From positions 565,613-629,612 of the forward strand of contig NZ_JAVHNP010000004.1 in NCBI RefSeq assembly GCF_031769195.1: a DNA stretch of 64,000 bases, in the 5' to 3' direction. Below are positions 16,448 through 25,126 of this stretch, piece after piece (position 1 is the first letter of the stretch; each line of letters starts with the position of its first letter). The notes under the pieces are model-generated. The model had not been told where the DNA came from and made no database searches. It saw only the letters and a list, made by a program, of their open reading frames with translations. The DNA comes from Vreelandella sp031769195 (GTDB lineage: Bacteria; Pseudomonadota; Gammaproteobacteria; Pseudomonadales; Halomonadaceae). The position numbers were made by a program, and so were the translations under genes.

Positions 16448-16821
16448 CAAGGCAGCTCTCCTAGTTTCGCTTGAAGCTCGACCAGCCAAGGGTCCAACAC
16501 ATAAGGAGGGATCGGCTGGCTACCACGCAGTGCTGACACGCTGACCAGGCTCCCCCCTGGCGCTTCGCTCACTTGTAGCTGAATTCGGTAGCCGGGCCAG
16601 CGCGCCAAGCTCGCCTCAGCGCGCCCTAAGGTTAAATCGGCATGACGTATCACATAGCCTTGTTCCATCATCAGCGCCACCGCCTCGGAGAACGTTTGCT
16701 CCATCGGCGCACTGTAGCGTAGTTCACGCGGTTCCAAAGGTTGCGGGGTGGCACACCCGGAAAGCCCTAACGCCACGAGTAGTGCTAGGGTGGCTAGAAA
16801 GCCGCGACGGTGTGGTGTCAT
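16447..16821 (-). CDS. Unknown lipoprotein, 124 residues
   Basis: I do not recognise the family. The N-terminus is a lipoprotein signal with lipobox LSGC at about residues 20-23. The remaining 100 residues carry one short domain with the pattern APMEQTFSEAVALMMEQGYVIRHAD, a helix followed by a strand, and later beta-like stretches. It begins with a four-base overlap (ATGA) on the upstream lipoprotein gene and ends one base into the DUF1007 gene, so the three are translationally coupled. This suggests a joint envelope function with the DUF1007 protein and NicO transporter. Confidence 0.7.
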   Translation of the reverse strand: MTPHRRGFLATLALLVALGLSGCATPQPLEPRELRYSAPMEQTFSEAVALMMEQGYVIRHADLTLGRAEASLARWPGYRIQLQVSEAPGGSLVSVSALRGSQPIPPYVLDPWLVELQAKLGELP

Positions 16822-17381
16822 GATGCCCCCTGGGTGCTGGTTGTTTGCTCAAATGTCTCTTGGAAACGGCGGCAAAAATCATCATTGCTAGCGCTGTAGG
16901 ATTCCCGCAGTTCTCCCAGGTGGTCGAAACGGCGAATATCCCGAGAGATACGCAGATGACCATCGCGAGCCAGCAGCGAAACACGCTCCACCTCGACCGG
17001 CTGCTGACCAAACGCAGGCCCGAAGGAGCCACCTACGCCGATCCCAACCCCACGGCCAATACCAAACCCACCAAACAAACGGAAGCCGCTGCCGTAACCA
17101 TAATCGTAGTCATAGCGGTCGTAGTAACCGATCAGCTCCTGCTCACGAGAGGCGCTGACCAATCCAAGTTCAGTGTCGGTCGTTTCCAGCGCAAAGCCCC
17201 AGGCCTCGAGCACGTCAATGCTGTCTGTTACAACGCTTAATGTGTCACCCTGCCCAGACGGGTCAGTCGGGAAGTAGCAAGCCGCCGCAGGCGCAGGCTC
17301 CGCTTGGGGCAGGCGGTCAGGAACCGTCTGGCAGCCCGCCAGTGCCAATAGGCAGGTGATGCTAAGGGGTATGGCCTTCAT
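16818..17381 (-). CDS. Unknown lipoprotein with glycine/tyrosine-rich segment
   Basis: A 187-residue lipoprotein with lipobox LAGC near residue 17. The mature part has a first domain (LSVVTDSIDVLEAWGFALETTD) that resembles in outline the domain of the next gene, a low-complexity middle with DRYDYDYGYGSGFRLFGGFGIGRGVGIGVGGSFG, and a second beta-rich part ending in DDFCRRFQE. No enzyme motif is visible. It is the first gene of a minus-strand run with a lipoprotein, DUF1007 and NicO, and is divergent from the glycerate kinase gene, so the run's promoter should lie within 17382-17497. Confidence 0.7.
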   Translation of the reverse strand: MKAIPLSITCLLALAGCQTVPDRLPQAEPAPAAACYFPTDPSGQGDTLSVVTDSIDVLEAWGFALETTDTELGLVSASREQELIGYYDRYDYDYGYGSGFRLFGGFGIGRGVGIGVGGSFGPAFGQQPVEVERVSLLARDGHLRISRDIRRFDHLGELRESYSASNDDFCRRFQETFEQTTSTQGAS

Positions 17382-17497
17382 GATAAATCCTCTCGCTCAC
17401 TTCGTGGCTGGTGTGTCACTAAGCAGCGCGCTAAGCTCGCCAACAGAGATAAAAAGAACGACAACACGCTGAGACAACGTTTTAAGGAGGTTGTGCG

Positions 17498-18631
17498 ATG
17501 AAGGTACTGCTTTGCCCAGACAGTTTTAAGGACTCTTTAAGCGCCGAACAGGCCGCCCAGGCCATGGCTCGCGGTATTCACCGGGCAGCGCCCAACGCCA
17601 TCACACACCTCTGCCCCCTGGCAGATGGCGGCGAAGGCAGCTTGGAAGCCTTAATTGCCGCCACCCATGCCGAGCGCCGTACACTCACCGTGCAAGACGC
17701 TCTCGGGCGGCCACGTCAAGCGGCCTGGGGCTGGCTCAGTGAGCAGCGTACCGCGTTTATCGAGCTGGCAGAAGCCAGCGGTTTACAGCACTTACAGCGT
17801 CAGGAGCGCAACGCCCTGCACACCACCACTTACGGTGTAGGCGAGCTCTTCCTCGCTGCCCTTGACGCCGGGGCGACTCATGCCCTGCTGTTGCTCGGCG
17901 GTAGCGCCACGAACGATGCGGGCGCAGGCATGCTTCAGGCCTTAGGCGCCAGCCTGCTTGACGCCCAAGGCCAGCCGCTACCGCCAGGCGGTGCCGCACT
18001 TCAGCAGCTTGCGACCCTAGACCTTTCCACCCTCGACCCGCGCCTCGCCGAGCTGCGTGTTGAAGCCGCCGTGGATGTGGATAACCCTCTTTTGGGTGCA
18101 CGAGGCGCCAGCGCGGTGTTCGGCCCGCAAAAGGGCGCAACAGACGACGACGTGGCAACGCTTGACCGCGCCATTGGACACTTTGCCGACCTCACGGCCA
18201 GCGCGCTTGGCCGCGACGACAGAACGCTGCCCGGCGCTGGCGCGGCAGGCGGTATGGGGTTTGCGGCACACTGCTTTTTGAACGCCACGCTAACGCCAGG
18301 TATTGAAATGATTATGCAGCAGGCAAATGTTGCCCACCTGCTTAGCGATGCCGATTTAGTCGTGACAGGCGAAGGGCGTTTAGATGGCCAGAGCCTTTCA
18401 GGCAAAACGCCGATTGGCGTTGCCCGCGCCGCGAAGTGCCACAACAAGCCCGTGATTGTGCTCGCAGGCAGCCTGGGCGATGGCTGGCAGGCCTGTACAG
18501 AAGAAGGCGTCACCGCCGCGTTTGCCCTGGCCGATGGCCTTATGACGCTGGAACAAGCTCTACCTCGCACCGCTGAGCTACTGGCAGACCGCTGCGAGAG
18601 CATTGCACGCCTGTGGCTAGCAAGCCGCTGA
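17498..18631 (+). CDS. garK: Glycerate kinase
   Basis: A 377-residue class I glycerate kinase, which phosphorylates D-glycerate to 2-phosphoglycerate (GarK/GlxK type) or the 3-phosphate. The family start CPDSFKDSLSAEQAA is at residues 6-20, PLADGGEGSLEALI follows near residue 41, and LLLGGSATNDAGAGML and DLVVTGEGRLDGQS are the later conserved motifs. AAGGAGG precedes the ATG. Which glycerate phosphate is made, and whether the gene should be called garK or glxK, cannot be decided from sequence alone. No other glycerate-pathway gene is adjacent. Confidence 0.9.
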   Translation: MKVLLCPDSFKDSLSAEQAAQAMARGIHRAAPNAITHLCPLADGGEGSLEALIAATHAERRTLTVQDALGRPRQAAWGWLSEQRTAFIELAEASGLQHLQRQERNALHTTTYGVGELFLAALDAGATHALLLLGGSATNDAGAGMLQALGASLLDAQGQPLPPGGAALQQLATLDLSTLDPRLAELRVEAAVDVDNPLLGARGASAVFGPQKGATDDDVATLDRAIGHFADLTASALGRDDRTLPGAGAAGGMGFAAHCFLNATLTPGIEMIMQQANVAHLLSDADLVVTGEGRLDGQSLSGKTPIGVARAAKCHNKPVIVLAGSLGDGWQACTEEGVTAAFALADGLMTLEQALPRTAELLADRCESIARLWLASR

Positions 18632-18735
18632 GCGCTGCCCTTGAAATGATGCGCCTGTGCCTACATCTCTTTGATCATCAGCGATGAGTTAGCGGTCGTC
18701 AGCTCACCGCTCTAATGGTAGGGCGCTATAGCTGC

Positions 18736-18794
18736 GATGCAAAAAACCTGTTTTGCATCACACGCACAGCGTCTTAAGCTACATCAAACGATGT
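18736..18794. promoter_or_regulatory. Inverted repeats upstream of dps
   Basis: GATGCAAAA (18736-18744) and TTTTGCATC (18751-18759) form a perfect 9-base inverted repeat with a six-base spacer. A smaller pair, ACATC-AAAC-GATGT, lies at 18781-18794, 47 bases before the dps start. These may be operators or a leader structure for dps; no known OxyR, Fur or IHF site is clearly recognisable. Confidence 0.45.
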
Positions 18795-18840
18795 GATGGC
18801 CGTACTTTTCAGCACGGCTCCAACCATGGAGGAGCACCTA

Positions 18841-19317
18841 ATGAATGATATGAACAGCATTGGCCTACACGAAGGCAGCGCCAGTCAACTGGCCGAAAAG
18901 CTCAACCATCTGCTAGCCAACTACCAGATTTTTTACATGAACGTGCGTGGCTACCACTGGAATGTGAAAGGCAACGACTTCTTTGAACTGCACGCCAAGT
19001 TTGAAGAGTTCTACACCGACCTGCTAACCAAAGTGGACGAAGTAGCCGAGCGCATTCTCACCCTGGGACATAAGCCGGTACACGCGTACAGCGATTACGT
19101 GAAGCTATCGAGCATCCAGGAAGATAAAGACGTTCACGATGGCAAAACCTGCGTGAAGGGCGTGCTCACCGGCTACCAAACGCTGATTGAGCTACAGCGC
19201 GAGCTGCTGTCGCTGGCCTCGGATGCCGACGATGAAGGCACCGCCGCTCAAGCGGGCGATTACATCCGCGAGCAGGAAAAAACCGTGTGGATGCTTAACG
19301 CCTATTTAGGCAAATAA
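18841..19317 (+). CDS. dps: Dps family DNA-binding ferritin-like protein
   Basis: A 158-residue Dps protein, which forms dodecamers that oxidise and store iron and protect DNA during starvation and oxidative stress. The ferroxidase motif is intact: RGYHWNVKGNDFFELHAKFEEFYTD near residues 36-60 carries the two histidines, Asp and Glu. ATG at 18841 is chosen because a GGAGGAG site lies just upstream; the frame continues to 18793 but lacks support. A bidirectional terminator follows. The N-terminus is short and only weakly charged, so strong DNA binding through it is uncertain. Confidence 0.93.
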   Translation: MNDMNSIGLHEGSASQLAEKLNHLLANYQIFYMNVRGYHWNVKGNDFFELHAKFEEFYTDLLTKVDEVAERILTLGHKPVHAYSDYVKLSSIQEDKDVHDGKTCVKGVLTGYQTLIELQRELLSLASDADDEGTAAQAGDYIREQEKTVWMLNAYLGK

Positions 19318-19376
19318 GCGAGTACATTAAGGCATGTCGCCTTGAAAAGAGCCCTCAGGCATCATGACTGACTCAC

Positions 19377-19404
19377 AAAAACGGCACCTTACGGTGCCGT
19401 TTTT
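19377..19404. terminator. Bidirectional terminator between dps and pepD
   Basis: ACGGCACC-TTAC-GGTGCCGT at 19381-19400 is flanked by an A run and a T run, so it can end both the dps transcript and the convergent pepD transcript. Confidence 0.9.
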
Positions 19405-19432
19405 GTTGCTAGTAGCTAGCATTAACGCCGCA

Positions 19433-20890
19433 TTACTTCGCTAGCGTTTCCACCAGGTCACGCAGCATGGCCCAGAACTCCGCCACAGACGCCATTTCGA
19501 CACGCTCATCGGGAGAGTGCGCCCCGCGAATCAGCGGGCCGAAGGAGATCATGTCCAAGTGCGGGTATTTACTGCCCAAAATGCCGCATTCAAGCCCCGC
19601 ATGAATCACTTTCACCTCGGGCTCATGCCCCATCACGGCTGCGTGGCGCGCCTTGAAGGTGGCCAGCAGCGGGCTATCCGGGTTGGGTGCCCATCCAGGG
19701 TAGCCGTTCTCTACTTTCACCCGTGCGCCCATTAGCCCAAACAGCGCCTGAAACCGCCCGGCCATCGCCTGAGCAGCGCTATCATGAAGCGAGCGCACCA
19801 GAGCGCAGAGGTGGAAGCGCCCTGCTTCGACGCTGAGCACGCCCAAGTTATTGGAGGTTTCGACGACGCCGGGCACATCTGCACTCATACGCTCGACACC
19901 ACACGGGGCGGCATGCAGCGCGGCCAGCAGCATCGCGCTGGCATCTCGGGTGAGCGGTTCAGCGTCAGCCTGCTCAACACGCTGAGCGGTTAACACTACA
20001 CCGTTATCGCCGCTGCCAAGCTCCGCTTTAAGGGTCGCGGCCAGTTCCTCAACGGTCGCTAGGGCAGCGTCCATATCATCGGCGGGCAGCGCTACCTGAG
20101 CAAAGGCTTCGCGGGGAATGGCGTTGCGCAGCGTGCCGCCCTGGTAGCTCACCAGGCGCGCATCGTACTCTTTTAGCGCCCACAGCACGCGTACCAAAAG
20201 GCGGTTAGCGTTGCCGAGAGGCTGGTGGATATCCATGCCCGAGTGGCCGCCTTTGAGGCCCGTCAGCGACAGAGACAGCAGCTGCTCTTCTTCCTGCAGT
20301 GCGGCGCTGGGCAGCTGCGCATCCACCACCACATCTGCGCCACCGGCACAGCCGATATAGACTTCACCGCGGTCTTCACTGTCTAAATTGAGCAGCAGCG
20401 AGCCTTCCAGCCAATTCTCGGCAAGGTTCAGCGCGCCACCCATAGAGGTCTCTTCCTCTAGGGTGAACAGCGCCTCTAACGGGCCATGGGTGAGCTCAGG
20501 GTCTTCCAGCACTGCGAGAATGGCCGCCACGCCCATGCCATTATCTGCGCCAAGCGTGGTGCCTTCTGCATGCAACCAGCCCCCTTTTACCACGGTGCGG
20601 ATAGGGTCACGGGTAAAGTCATGGGCATGCCCCGCGTTCGCCTGGGCCACCATATCTAAGTGGCCCTGCATCACGATACCTGGGGCGCTTTCGCATCCCG
20701 GCGTTGCCGGCTTGCAAATGCGCAGGTTGCCAAAGGCATCCCGGTCGTGGGCTAGCCCTTGAGCATCGGCCCAGGCTTCTAACGTCGCCACCAATGCCGC
20801 TTCATGGCCGGAGGGGCGCGGTGTATTACACAGGGTACGAAAGTGCTGCCACACAAGACGTGGTTCGAGCGCTGCTAGATGTGCGTTCAT
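19433..20890 (-). CDS. pepD: Cytosolic beta-alanyl/aminoacyl-histidine dipeptidase
   Basis: A 485-residue M20 (M20C) metallopeptidase that cleaves dipeptides with broad specificity, including Xaa-His, in the cytoplasm. The zinc-binding motif MQGHLDMVAQA is near residue 75, TLGADNGMGVAAILAVLEDP gives the bridging aspartate, and FTLEEETSMGGA gives the catalytic glutamate. Length matches E. coli PepD. The gene is 32 bases downstream of tmcA and on the same strand, so the two may share a transcript, although the functions are not obviously connected. Confidence 0.93.
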   Translation of the reverse strand: MNAHLAALEPRLVWQHFRTLCNTPRPSGHEAALVATLEAWADAQGLAHDRDAFGNLRICKPATPGCESAPGIVMQGHLDMVAQANAGHAHDFTRDPIRTVVKGGWLHAEGTTLGADNGMGVAAILAVLEDPELTHGPLEALFTLEEETSMGGALNLAENWLEGSLLLNLDSEDRGEVYIGCAGGADVVVDAQLPSAALQEEEQLLSLSLTGLKGGHSGMDIHQPLGNANRLLVRVLWALKEYDARLVSYQGGTLRNAIPREAFAQVALPADDMDAALATVEELAATLKAELGSGDNGVVLTAQRVEQADAEPLTRDASAMLLAALHAAPCGVERMSADVPGVVETSNNLGVLSVEAGRFHLCALVRSLHDSAAQAMAGRFQALFGLMGARVKVENGYPGWAPNPDSPLLATFKARHAAVMGHEPEVKVIHAGLECGILGSKYPHLDMISFGPLIRGAHSPDERVEMASVAEFWAMLRDLVETLAK

Positions 20891-20922
20891 GGAAACTCTT
20901 CATTATCGATAACGGGCTTACT

Positions 20923-23124
20923 TTAACGCTCTGGCTCACTGGGGAAAAGCAGGCAAGCGTCGATCACCTGTCGAACCGCCTGCCGTAACCGCTCAACGGC
21001 CTCCCCTTGAGCCTGCGCTAACGGCTGATTTTGATACGCCCAGGCAGCGAGCTGTTGGTGCTCTTTCTGCGCCTGCCCAAGTGCGTAATGGCTTGCCGCT
21101 CGGGCTAATGCCTGTAGCGCCGCACGGGCCAGCACTGGGTCACGGTGGGCATAGGCAACATCGCGAATGGCCTGGCGTTCCGTGGTGCTCAACGGTGGAT
21201 TCGGCAGCGTCGCCAGTAACCGCGCGACCACCGGAGCAGGCAGGGAGGAAAGCTCAAACGCCAGCAGGCTCGGCAGCGAGGCAGCAAAGCCTGCCGTTAA
21301 CGTACCCAGCACCGCCTGCCCCGCTTGATTGAGCGCTTTCGCGACCATAATGGCGTATTCACCGGTCGAGGCCTCGCGGGTAACCCCTAAACGCACCGGT
21401 ACAAACCCCAGCGCCAGCCAAAATTGGAGTAACCCGGCTTCAGCCCCAAAGGTGGCTCCATACAGCGCAATGCCTTGCTCGGCGGCGCTGGCAATATCCT
21501 CTTCCAACAGCTGCCGTCCTAAGCCCTCTCGGCGGCGTTGAGGGTGCGTGGCAATGCGCGCCACTCGCCGCCAGCGGGCGGTCAACGCCCCACGGCTGCC
21601 GCTATGGGCTGCCAGCGACTGCGCTAGCAAATGTCCTTGGGGCCTGCGTTCGCCCCTTGCCACCAGCTCGGCAAGCTCCGCATTAAAACCGCCCTCCTCT
21701 CTAGTCACCAGCACCGCCTGGGGGTCAGCCTTATCGCTACCTAGCACCAATCGCAGCGCCGTACCGGGGCCGTCCAGTAACTGGCGTAGATCGCTGGGCG
21801 TCGTGCGGTAGTGGGACTGCACTAAGAGGCCAAAGAGCGTTTCAAGCAGCGGCTCCTGCTGGGCCAGCTGCGCTTGGCTTAACACCACGGTAGGCAGCCG
21901 CTCGCCGTCGGGCGACGTTGCCACCGGCAGCGGCGCGTTCAGTAACAGCAGCTGTTGGATGACGCTTTCCAACGGGTCGCCTGCCGACCAGCGAATGGGC
22001 GTATCCAGGGTTAACGCTCGCCACTGGGGCGCTTGCCGCTCTAGTACATCACGAAAGCGCAGCGCAAAGCCGCGCCCTGAGCCTTCATAACCATGCACCG
22101 TGGTGGCAAACGCAATACGCGGGAAAGCCGCCAGCCATGGCGTTAGCAGCGCCGCTGGGATGGCGGCGGCTTCATCTACCAGCAGCGTGCTGCCGCTGCC
22201 CCCTAACGTGCCTTGCGCTACCTGCTCGGTGAGCACATCGGGAGGTAAAAACCGCAGCCTGCTGCCATTGGGCAGCCCAACATCACCTGGATGATCGCGC
22301 TGGGCGTCAGGGCATAGTGCCATCACGCGGGCAAAAACGCTCTCCACCGCACTGAGCCGAGGAGCGGTAATGATGAGCTGCACATCGCTTTGCTGCAGCA
22401 GTCGGGCACATGCAATACCTAAAGCGGCGCTTTTGCCTCGGCCACGATCAGCGGTCATCACCAGCGGCCGGCGACGTTTAAGCTTCACCAGCGCTCTCAC
22501 CGCGCGAGCTTGGTCAGCGGTTAAACAATCGGCATCGTCCCACGGCAGCAGTGGCGAGGGTCGCTTGTTCAGTACCGGTAGCGTGACTCCCCCTTTCGCC
22601 TGCCAACGTATGACTGCGCGTGAGTTATTCAACTGGCGCGCCAACCGCGCCAAGTAGTGCGCGCTGAGCGCCTCCCACTGCCAGGGGTAATCGGCAAAGC
22701 GGGCATAGCCCGGGTCGGGCTGGCGGCCCCAAGCACTCGGCGTCACCAATACTAAAAAGCCACCTGCACTCACCGTACCTGCCAGTGCTCCTAGCGCATC
22801 AGGGTCTAGCCCCTGGTGGCCACTGGCGTCCAAAATGATCAGTTGATGCTCCGCGCCCAAGCGCGTGCGCGCTTTACGGCTTGGTAAACTTGGCGATACA
22901 GGCGCTTGCGCGGCGTCACCTACCCACAGCGGTGCCTGCCACTGAGCAGCCTGCCACAGCGCCAGCGCCTGCTGGCGAGCCTGTTCAGGCGAGCCTTCAA
23001 GCCACACTAACCCACGCCAGCCCCGCCGCTTAAGACGGCGCGCATATTGGGAGAGCAGCATCGCCTGCTGTGCGACCGCAGCGCAGGGCTCAGGGATAGA
23101 CTCGGCGTGGTATGACCCACCCAT
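20923..23124 (-). CDS. tmcA: tRNA(Met) cytidine acetyltransferase
   Basis: A 733-residue enzyme that makes N4-acetylcytidine at the wobble position of elongator tRNA-Met, using acetyl-CoA and ATP. The RecD-like helicase module has the Walker A motif TADRGRGKSAALG near residue 222, and a DEAAAIP Walker B-like site. The GNAT acetyltransferase part is visible as ARIATHPQRRREGLGRQLLEEDI near residue 525. Length and domain order agree with E. coli TmcA. The start ATG at 23124 faces the 330-base divergent region leading to the TRAP operon. Confidence 0.92.
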   Translation of the reverse strand: MGGSYHAESIPEPCAAVAQQAMLLSQYARRLKRRGWRGLVWLEGSPEQARQQALALWQAAQWQAPLWVGDAAQAPVSPSLPSRKARTRLGAEHQLIILDASGHQGLDPDALGALAGTVSAGGFLVLVTPSAWGRQPDPGYARFADYPWQWEALSAHYLARLARQLNNSRAVIRWQAKGGVTLPVLNKRPSPLLPWDDADCLTADQARAVRALVKLKRRRPLVMTADRGRGKSAALGIACARLLQQSDVQLIITAPRLSAVESVFARVMALCPDAQRDHPGDVGLPNGSRLRFLPPDVLTEQVAQGTLGGSGSTLLVDEAAAIPAALLTPWLAAFPRIAFATTVHGYEGSGRGFALRFRDVLERQAPQWRALTLDTPIRWSAGDPLESVIQQLLLLNAPLPVATSPDGERLPTVVLSQAQLAQQEPLLETLFGLLVQSHYRTTPSDLRQLLDGPGTALRLVLGSDKADPQAVLVTREEGGFNAELAELVARGERRPQGHLLAQSLAAHSGSRGALTARWRRVARIATHPQRRREGLGRQLLEEDIASAAEQGIALYGATFGAEAGLLQFWLALGFVPVRLGVTREASTGEYAIMVAKALNQAGQAVLGTLTAGFAASLPSLLAFELSSLPAPVVARLLATLPNPPLSTTERQAIRDVAYAHRDPVLARAALQALARAASHYALGQAQKEHQQLAAWAYQNQPLAQAQGEAVERLRQAVRQVIDACLLFPSEPER

Positions 23125-23456
23125 AGCAGCTCCTTACGCAGGAATTCTCTTACAACTTTGGTTGAATAAAGTCGTACTTTTCAACGTTTTCTCACCCTTT
23201 AACGACCATAAAAAAACGCATTGAAAATACATAAACTATTGATTTAAATAAAATTTTAAAAATATCTTGCCCACATTTTTTGCATTGAATTCCTAGAATT
23301 ACTGATATTGCGTTGCAGCGGGTGGAGTGTGCTAGCTTAGCGATTCAGCGCAGCGATGTTTTACTTTACGTAAACGTCAGCTTGCCCGCTGTACTTTCCT
23401 GCTTTCAGGTCTCCAACACTAATAACGCTAACCGCCAAAGTACCAGGAAACACACA
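23125..23456. promoter_or_regulatory. Intergenic control region upstream of TRAP operon
   Basis: 332 bases without a gene, AT-rich at 23150-23290. It holds the divergent promoters of tmcA and dctP. A perfect TTTACGTAAA palindrome with central CG lies at 23365-23374, and AATTC-CTA-GAATT lies around 23287-23299. The first resembles operators of LacI-family proteins, whose gene lies at 26518-27564. No defined promoter could be fixed. Confidence 0.5.
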
Positions 23457-24560
23457 ATGAAAAAGATCACAAAATTCGCATTGACCAGCCTTGCCGCTGG
23501 CGTCGCTTTCGCCGCCCTCACGTCTACCGCCCAAGCCCAAGAGCAGTGGACCATGACCACCACATGGCCGGAGAACTTGGACCTGATCAAGATCGATCAG
23601 CACTGGGCCGAGCTGGTTAACCAGCTAGCCGGTGACGAAGTGCAGATCAATTTCCGTGCAGGCGGCACGCTAATGCCTGGCACCGAAGTGTTTGATGCCA
23701 CCGAAACCGGTGCGATTCAAGCCGCGGGCGACTGGCCGGGCTACTGGGCGGGCCTGAATCCGGCGTTCTCGCCGCTGGCCACCACCACCAGCCTGTTTAA
23801 CGCGGTGGACTATATCAACTGGATTCAGCAGTGGGGCGGCCGTGAACTCTATGAAGAGATCTATGGCCAGTACAACATGATGTACCTGCCCTATGCCGCA
23901 CTAAATAACGAGTCTGGCTTTATGGGCCGCACGCCCATTGAGAACATTGCAGACCTGGAAGGCAAGCGCCTGCGCCTCTCTGGACGCGACCAAGGCCGCG
24001 TACTTGAAGAGCTAGGCGGTTCACAAGTAACGCTGGCCGGTGGTGAAGTGTACCAAGCCATTGAGCGCGGCGTGATTGACGCGGGTGAATTCTCCACCCC
24101 CGGCGTTGACTTCAATGCCGGCTTTGCCGAAGTGGCAGAGTACTGGGCAACTCCAGGCTGGCACCAGTCCGCGAGCGTGTTCGGCGTCATGATTAACCTG
24201 GATGCGTGGAATGCGCTGTCAGAAGAGACGCAACAAAAGCTGAGAATTGCGGCTGACGCCACCATGGCATGGTCACTTGCTTGGTCTGAGCGTGAATCCA
24301 CAGACGCTACCCAGAAATTTATGGACGCTGGTGTGACGATCAATCAGTTCTCTGAAGAAGATTTGGCCCGCATCCAAGAGATTACTAACGATGTCATCGT
24401 GCGCGGCGCCTGTGAGAACCCGGATCACGCCAAAGTCTACCACTCCATGGTGACCTACCTTGAGGACTACGCAAAATGGCGTGACGTGTCGGCTCCCTTC
24501 AACATGAGCCGCACGATGGATAACCTGCCCTCACTGGAAGAGATCGAAGCCTGCCAATAA
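23457..24560 (+). CDS. dctP: TRAP transporter substrate-binding protein
   Basis: A 367-residue periplasmic solute receptor of the DctP/TRAP family with a typical Sec signal, MKKITKFALTSLAAG to AQAQEQ, cleaved near residue 24. It delivers a carboxylate-type ligand to the DctQM permease. The mature chain carries the family-typical GKRLRLSGRDQGRVLEELGG region near residue 165, whose arginine normally binds the ligand carboxyl, and EVYQAIERGVIDAGE near 195. ATG at 23457, with AGGAA upstream, starts the signal peptide; the frame extends further up but without a signal. The ligand is unknown. Confidence 0.92.
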   Translation: MKKITKFALTSLAAGVAFAALTSTAQAQEQWTMTTTWPENLDLIKIDQHWAELVNQLAGDEVQINFRAGGTLMPGTEVFDATETGAIQAAGDWPGYWAGLNPAFSPLATTTSLFNAVDYINWIQQWGGRELYEEIYGQYNMMYLPYAALNNESGFMGRTPIENIADLEGKRLRLSGRDQGRVLEELGGSQVTLAGGEVYQAIERGVIDAGEFSTPGVDFNAGFAEVAEYWATPGWHQSASVFGVMINLDAWNALSEETQQKLRIAADATMAWSLAWSERESTDATQKFMDAGVTINQFSEEDLARIQEITNDVIVRGACENPDHAKVYHSMVTYLEDYAKWRDVSAPFNMSRTMDNLPSLEEIEACQ

Positions 24561-24571
24561 GGCGCTTCTGT

Positions 24572-24602
24572 GCCGTCCCGGGGAACCGGGGCGGTTTTTT
24601 GT
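24572..24602 (+). terminator. Internal terminator/attenuator between dctP and dctQ
   Basis: A GC-rich hairpin (CCGTCCCGG-GGAA-CCGGGGCGG, one G-T pair) followed by TTTTTT lies between the first two TRAP genes. It probably lets only part of the transcripts continue, giving excess binding protein over permease. Confidence 0.8.
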
Positions 24603-24622
24603 GCTGACTGCGGAGATCTTCC

Positions 24623-25126
24623 ATGAACGCGATTGCCAAGGCGATCGATGCATTTAACGAGCTGTTTGGCCGTATCGTCGCACCGTTAATTGCCATCATT
24701 ACCCTGATTGTTCTGTACGACATTGCTTCACGCTTCTTCTTTGGCCGCCCCAGCGACTGGGCGTTTGATGTCACCAAAATGCTGTTTGGTGCTCACTTTA
24801 TGCTGATGGCCGCTTATGGGTTGCGCCACCACGCCCACGTCGAGGTCGACGTGGTGAAGCGTCTGTTATCTCGCAAAAAACAGGCCGTATTTGAACTGAT
24901 TGGATACCTCGTATTCTTCGTTCCCTTTATCTGGCTGTTACTCACCTACGGCTGGCGCTTCTTTGAACGCTCTTTTAGCCGTGGCGAAACGACATACGGT
25001 ATGGTGTCTATTCCCGTTTATCCGGTAAAAGGCGTGATCGTCTTGGCCGCGGTGCTTATTTTGCTACAGGCGGTCGCCATCGTGCTGCGCGCCATCATGC
25101 AGTTGCGTGAGGAGAAGTCCGCATGA
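24623..25126 (+). CDS. dctQ: TRAP transporter small permease
   Basis: A 167-residue four-helix inner-membrane subunit, the DctQ component of a tripartite ATP-independent periplasmic transporter. The hydrophobic helices run at about residues 16-36, 49-62, 88-108 and 133-154. The conserved HAHVEVDVV motif after the second helix is typical of DctQ. The gene ends with a four-base ATGA overlap on dctM, giving coupled translation and equal stoichiometry with the large permease. Confidence 0.93.
   Translation: MNAIAKAIDAFNELFGRIVAPLIAIITLIVLYDIASRFFFGRPSDWAFDVTKMLFGAHFMLMAAYGLRHHAHVEVDVVKRLLSRKKQAVFELIGYLVFFVPFIWLLLTYGWRFFERSFSRGETTYGMVSIPVYPVKGVIVLAAVLILLQAVAIVLRAIMQLREEKSA

Noticed and set aside
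18001..18603. 200-codon open frame on the minus strand inside the glycerate kinase gene
   Set aside because: Serine- and proline-rich shadow frame; the plus-strand kinase is complete with all motifs.
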